The notes below the pieces were generated by a model. The model made no database searches and was not told the origin of the DNA. It worked only from the letters and a program-made list of their open reading frames with translations. A stretch of DNA of 64,000 bases from Corynebacterium sp. (lineage in GTDB: Bacteria; Actinomycetota; Actinomycetes; Mycobacteriales; Mycobacteriaceae). A program made the position numbers and the translations under genes. Positions 60,637 through 64,000 of this stretch are shown here, piece by piece (the stretch's first letter is position 1; every line of letters begins with the position of its first letter). The DNA lies in NCBI RefSeq assembly GCF_030532715.1, contig NZ_JAUNKO010000002.1, positions 257,413-321,412 on the forward strand, written 5' to 3'.

Positions 60637-60657
60637 AAGATCAACTTAGATTATCTT
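60637..60657 (-). promoter_or_regulatory. Candidate promoter/operator of the Z1 operon
   Basis: AAGAT (60637-60641) and ATCTT (60653-60657) form a short inverted repeat with an AT-rich centre, 53-73 bp before the Z1 start. It is the only AT-rich patch in the 291-bp gap 60585-60875; minus-strand TAATCT within it may be a -10. A GC hairpin-like run (CCCCCCGCGCGGTGGGG) near 60730 is also in the gap. Otherwise nothing is seen. Confidence 0.3.
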
Positions 60658-60875
60658 TAGGAGTGGATTTGCGGGGGATGTATCGGGCGCTTCCGGGGAA
60701 ATGCCCTGCTTAGACTACCCACGTTGATACCCCCCGCGCGGTGGGGTTGTGCGCAAGCTTTGTGTGCGGGGCGTCGAAAAGCGGGTGAGTGGCGTTTGCC
60801 TTATTGAGGTGCGGTTAGGATGCTGGTCACACCAGTTTTACGATTAGTTGTGCAATAGCGTAACGTGGATGCGCA

Positions 60876-62930
60876 ATGAGCATTACCGATAACGTCACCG
60901 GCGGCGTAGAAGAGCCGGACAACGTCATTTCGTCGGAATCTCAGGAAACTTCGCAGGATGGGGCAGCCGCTGCTGCCGAAGACATCAGGGATGCGAATAC
61001 TTCTGAGGACACCGGCTCCACGCAAGGTTTCGAAAACCTCGGTCTTCCCTCGGAAGTTCTTTCCGCTATCCAGAAGGTGGGCTTCGAAACTCCGTCCCCT
61101 ATCCAATCGCAAACTATTCCGGTCCTGATGGAGGGCCGCGACGTGGTTGGCCTCGCGCAAACCGGTACTGGTAAAACCGCCGCGTTCGCGTTGCCGATCC
61201 TCGCGCGCATCGATCCCTCTGTGCGGGCCCCGCAGGCGCTGGTGCTTGCCCCAACACGTGAGTTGGCGCTCCAGGTTGCGGATTCGTTCCAGTCCTTCGC
61301 CGATCATCTTGGCCGCATGCACGTGCTGCCCATTTACGGTGGTCAGGCGTATGGCATTCAGCTGTCCGGCTTGCGTCGCGGCGCCCACATCGTTGTTGGC
61401 ACACCTGGTCGTGTGATCGACCACCTTGAAAAGGGCTCGCTGGATATCTCCGGCCTGCGGTTCCTCGTGTTGGACGAGGCCGATGAGATGTTGAACATGG
61501 GTTTCCAAGAGGATGTGGAACGCATCCTCGCCGACACTCCGGACGTGAAGCAGGTAGCGCTGTTTTCGGCAACCATGCCGAACGCTATCCGCAGGCTGTC
61601 CAAGCAGTATCTCACCGACCCGGCCGAGATTACTGTGAAGAGTGAGACGCGTACCAATACGAATATCACGCAGCGTTACCTTTCGGTGGCGCACCGCAAC
61701 AAGCTCGATGCGTTGACCCGCATTCTTGAGGTCACCGAGTTTGAGGCAATGATTATGTTCGTGCGCACCAAGCATGAAACCGAAGAGTTGGCCGAAAAGC
61801 TGCGCGCGCGTGGCTTCTCAGCTGCCGCTATTAACGGCGACATCGCCCAGGCGCAGCGCGAACGTACTGTCGATCAGTTGAAGGATGGCCGGTTGGACAT
61901 CCTCGTGGCCACGGACGTGGCGGCACGCGGGCTGGATGTGGAGCGCATCAGCCACGTGCTCAATTACGACATCCCTCACGACACCGAGTCGTATGTGCAC
62001 CGCATTGGTCGTACCGGCCGCGCGGGGCGTTCCGGCGAGGCGATTCTGTTTGTCACGCCGCGGGAGCGCCGCATGCTGCGTTCCATCGAACGCGCGACGA
62101 ACGCGAAGCTCGTGGAAATGGACTTGCCGACGGTCGATGAGGTCAACGAGTCCAGGAAGGCGAAGTTCGCCGACGCGATTACCGCTTCGTTGGAGGATAA
62201 CCAGATCGCGGTGTTCCGTAGTTTGGTGAAAACGTATTCGGAGGAGCATGACGTTCCCCTGGAGGATATTGCCGCCGCGTTGGCTACGCAGGCGCAGGTT
62301 GGCGACGAGTTCCTGATGAAGGAGCCGCCGCCGGAGCGTCGCCGTGACCGTGGCGATCGCGGGGACCGGTGGGATCGGGGCGACCGTGGTGATCGTCGCC
62401 GTGACCGCGGGGACCGTGGCGATCGCGGGGACCGTTTCGAACGTGATTCCGGGCCGAGGTTTGACCGTTCCGGTAAGGAAATGGCCGTCTATCGTCTTGC
62501 GGTGGGCAAGCGTCAGCATGTTCGGCCGGGCGCCATTGTCGGTGCGTTGGCGAACGAGGGTGGCTTGAACTCCCGCGATTTTGGTCGCATCAGCATTGCT
62601 GTGGACCATACGTTGGTGGAGCTGCCGAAGGACTTGCCGAAGGAAGTGTTCGACGCGCTGGAGGACACCCGCATTTCCGGCCAGTTGATTCATATTGAGC
62701 CGGACCCGGGGGCGCCGAAGGGTCGCCCAGGATCGTTCCGAAAAGGCGGCGGCCGTTTTGACCGCGGTGACCGTGATGGTTTCCGTGGTGGCCGGGGCCG
62801 TGACGATCGCGGGTTCCGCGGCCGGGATGATCGAGGCTTCCGGGGCCGTGACGACCGTGGGTTCCGCAAGCGGGATCGTGGCGAGCGTGGCAATCGCCGT
62901 CCCGACCGTGGTGGGTACCAGGACGATTAA
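60876..62930 (+). CDS. deaD: DEAD-box RNA helicase (DeaD/CsdA-like)
   Basis: This 684-aa helicase has the Q motif (GFETPSPIQ), Walker A AQTGTGKT (94-101), DEAD (200-203), SAT (FSATMP) and HRIGRTGRAGR. The C-terminal region has a DbpA-like RNA-binding part (YRLAVGKRQHVRPGAIVGALANEG) flanked by Arg/Asp/Gly-rich repeats (RRDRGDRGDRWDRGDRGDRR near 480-510, and more near 630-680). It likely helps ribosome assembly and mRNA decay in the cold. The start ATG (MSITDNVTGG) is before an acidic leader. A strong terminator follows. Confidence 0.94.
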   Translation: MSITDNVTGGVEEPDNVISSESQETSQDGAAAAAEDIRDANTSEDTGSTQGFENLGLPSEVLSAIQKVGFETPSPIQSQTIPVLMEGRDVVGLAQTGTGKTAAFALPILARIDPSVRAPQALVLAPTRELALQVADSFQSFADHLGRMHVLPIYGGQAYGIQLSGLRRGAHIVVGTPGRVIDHLEKGSLDISGLRFLVLDEADEMLNMGFQEDVERILADTPDVKQVALFSATMPNAIRRLSKQYLTDPAEITVKSETRTNTNITQRYLSVAHRNKLDALTRILEVTEFEAMIMFVRTKHETEELAEKLRARGFSAAAINGDIAQAQRERTVDQLKDGRLDILVATDVAARGLDVERISHVLNYDIPHDTESYVHRIGRTGRAGRSGEAILFVTPRERRMLRSIERATNAKLVEMDLPTVDEVNESRKAKFADAITASLEDNQIAVFRSLVKTYSEEHDVPLEDIAAALATQAQVGDEFLMKEPPPERRRDRGDRGDRWDRGDRGDRRRDRGDRGDRGDRFERDSGPRFDRSGKEMAVYRLAVGKRQHVRPGAIVGALANEGGLNSRDFGRISIAVDHTLVELPKDLPKEVFDALEDTRISGQLIHIEPDPGAPKGRPGSFRKGGGRFDRGDRDGFRGGRGRDDRGFRGRDDRGFRGRDDRGFRKRDRGERGNRRPDRGGYQDD

Positions 62931-62959
62931 CCGGCGTTAAGCTTCGGCGTACGGTTCGT

Positions 62960-63008
62960 GGCCGCCGTCCGGGGATGCACATGTGTGCGTCTCGGGCGGC
63001 GGTTTTTC
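62960..63008 (+). terminator. Intrinsic terminator of deaD
   Basis: GCCGCCGTCCGGGG (62961-62974) pairs, with G-U and one or two mismatches, with CTCGGGCGGCGG (62991-63002), followed by TTTTTC (63003-63008). It lies 30 bp after the stop. Confidence 0.75.
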
Positions 63009-63173
63009 GTGCCGCGGGTCGCGCCGGGGGTGCCTACCAGGGGGAATGAAAAACCTGTGTACCAGCGATAAGCAAGTGAAGCTAGTTTCAAATGTTACTT
63101 GTGTTGTTATTGGGGATTTGTTGGGTTACTCTGTGGTTACCGCGTATTTGGGAATTGGGCCTAGAAAAGCGGG

Positions 63174-63211
63174 ATCCTCCGCAGCGGTCGGCGACGATTG
63201 TTGCGGAGGAT
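63174..63211 (-). terminator. Terminator of the Ala-rich membrane protein gene
   Basis: ATCCTCCGCA (63174-63183) and TGCGGAGGAT (63202-63211) form a perfect 10-bp stem. On the minus strand it is followed by CCCGCTTTTCT. In the gap 62931-63263 I see this hairpin and the deaD terminator, and no gene. Confidence 0.55.
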
Positions 63212-63263
63212 GTTCACACCCTTGTATCAGGGCGTGTGTGCTTGGGGGAGAGTTAGAAGCGCA

Positions 63264-64000
63264 TTAGCCAATCAGCCCAAGGCTTGTCATCGCGCTGACC
63301 AACAGTACGCCCAATACGGAAGCGCTGAGCAGGCCATCAAAGAACCGGAAGAACCCACCACGCTGTTGCTTCGGTTCCGGCTTCGACTGCTTTGCGGCCT
63401 CTTCTGCCGCTTTCTTTGCAGCTTCTGCGTGTTCGCGCGCCCGTTGCGCGTCGGCGAGCGCTTGGGCCGCCGCTGCACCTGTTTGCTCGGCCTGTTTCGC
63501 GGCTTCTTCGGCTTGCTTAGCGGCTTCTTCGGCGCGCTTGGCTGCTTGCTCGGCTTGTTCGATTGCCGCGCGGATTACGGCCGCTTGTGCTGCATCCTTC
63601 TTCGCTTCCTCGGCGGCCGCTTTAGCCTGCTCCGCGGCGGTTTTTGCTTCTTCGGCAGCGGCTTTTGCCGCGTTCGCATGCGTATCGACGTCCCCGTGCT
63701 CCCCGCCAGGCTGTTCGGGAACCGGTGGCGTTGGGGTGGCGGGTTTAGCGGGTGCGCCGAACTCGGCAGTCAGTGCCTGCTCGGTCTGGCGGGCCACGGC
63801 TTTGGCGGCGCTGGCGTCGAACGCGGAGGGTGCCACGAGGTTGTAGACACTTACTCCCGCGAGGGAGTTCATGGTGTAGCCGACGGTGGTTTCCGCGCCG
63901 GCGATATAGGTTTGCGCAACACCCCAATTGATCACAGAGTAGGCGTCGGCTTCCCGGGGGTCGGGCGTGCCGTTGCGCAACGCCGCATCGAGTTCTTTCG
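63264..64000 (-). CDS. Ala-rich coiled-coil protein with C-terminal anchor (partial)
   Basis: The gene runs off the right end of the window, so its N-terminus is missing: the frame stays open through the last base (KELDAALRNGTPDPREADAY). The visible part has an unrecognised N-terminal domain, a Pro-rich linker (PATPTPPVPEQPGG), a long Ala/Lys/Glu heptad coiled coil (KAAAEEAKTAAEQAKAAAEE and repeats) and one C-terminal membrane helix (LLSASVLGVLLVSAMTSLGLIG). It could be an envelope scaffold or polar protein. No name can be given. Confidence 0.75.
   Translation of the reverse strand, partial: KELDAALRNGTPDPREADAYSVINWGVAQTYIAGAETTVGYTMNSLAGVSVYNLVAPSAFDASAAKAVARQTEQALTAEFGAPAKPATPTPPVPEQPGGEHGDVDTHANAAKAAAEEAKTAAEQAKAAAEEAKKDAAQAAVIRAAIEQAEQAAKRAEEAAKQAEEAAKQAEQTGAAAAQALADAQRAREHAEAAKKAAEEAAKQSKPEPKQQRGGFFRFFDGLLSASVLGVLLVSAMTSLGLIG

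Noticed and set aside
62330..62450. Tandem short repeats resembling a repeat array
   Set aside because: They are in-frame codons for the Arg/Asp/Gly tail of the DEAD-box helicase, without unique spacers, so not CRISPR.
1..64000. tRNA, rRNA, insertion sequences, phage genes
   Set aside because: No cloverleaf, ribosomal RNA segment, transposase, integrase or structural phage protein was recognised on either strand.

Overview
This window is chromosomal DNA from a Corynebacterium-type actinomycete. The main evidence is a single-chain OdhA (E2-like domain fused to 2-oxoglutarate dehydrogenase E1), actinobacterial DapD, an SigE/ZAS anti-sigma/TatB cluster, a divergent glgA/glgC pair, a PtsS-type EIIBCA, and several genes that look leaderless (a TAnnnT box about 7-9 nt before the start codon). 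From memory, the order dapD-permease-dapD2-dapE ... glgA-glgC ... sigE-cseE-tatB ... mrp ... odhA-ABC exporter-aroE-like resembles the C. glutamicum odhA neighbourhood. No rRNA, tRNA, CRISPR array, transposase or integrase was seen.

Layout. 0.1-0.9 kb: an XRE regulator/membrane protein pair with a palindromic operator. 1.1-7.9 kb: lysine/meso-DAP biosynthesis (two DapD paralogues around an amino-acid permease, then divergent dapE), a LOG protein, small conserved proteins and an RlmA-like methyltransferase. 7.9-12.9 kb: a sucrose operon (scrB, ptsS, a small ORF, and a second GH32 protein that has lost all three catalytic acids). 13-17.3 kb: a VOC protein and a MacAB-like export system. 17.5-22.6 kb: glycogen synthesis, an O-methyltransferase, sigE-cseE, tatB. 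22.6-26 kb: a compact five-gene operon around a membrane-fused spermidine-synthase-like protein. 26-31.6 kb: mrp, DUF1003, an MgtE-N/CBS protein, a stress protein, corA and an orphan OpuAC-like lipoprotein. 31.7-42 kb: odhA, a fused ABC exporter with one degenerate ATP site, a hydrophobic protein, an AroE-like dehydrogenase and a hydrolase without its nucleophile. 42-46.5 kb: an FhuF-like reductase, an acidic protein, an MFS transporter and hypotheticals. 46.7-51.2 kb: mmsA-mmsB, a TetR regulator and a GntP permease, probably a 3-hydroxyisobutyrate/valine catabolic module.

The most interesting segment is 51.8-60.6 kb. Five tightly coupled minus-strand genes encode a Z1 superfamily 2 helicase-like ATPase, a PD-(D/E)XK (DUF4420-type) nuclease, a GHKL/MORC-like ATPase, an unrecognised 309-aa protein and a DUF6339-like protein. 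A solo ParA-type ATPase follows. The composition recalls the MutL/Z1-associated restriction-like systems and Mza defence systems, but no DNA methyltransferase or AIPR protein is present, so it looks like a variant anti-phage system. A DEAD-box RNA helicase with Arg/Asp-rich repeats and a truncated Ala-rich membrane protein close the window.

Functional calls rest on motif recognition and remembered family knowledge; no database search was run.
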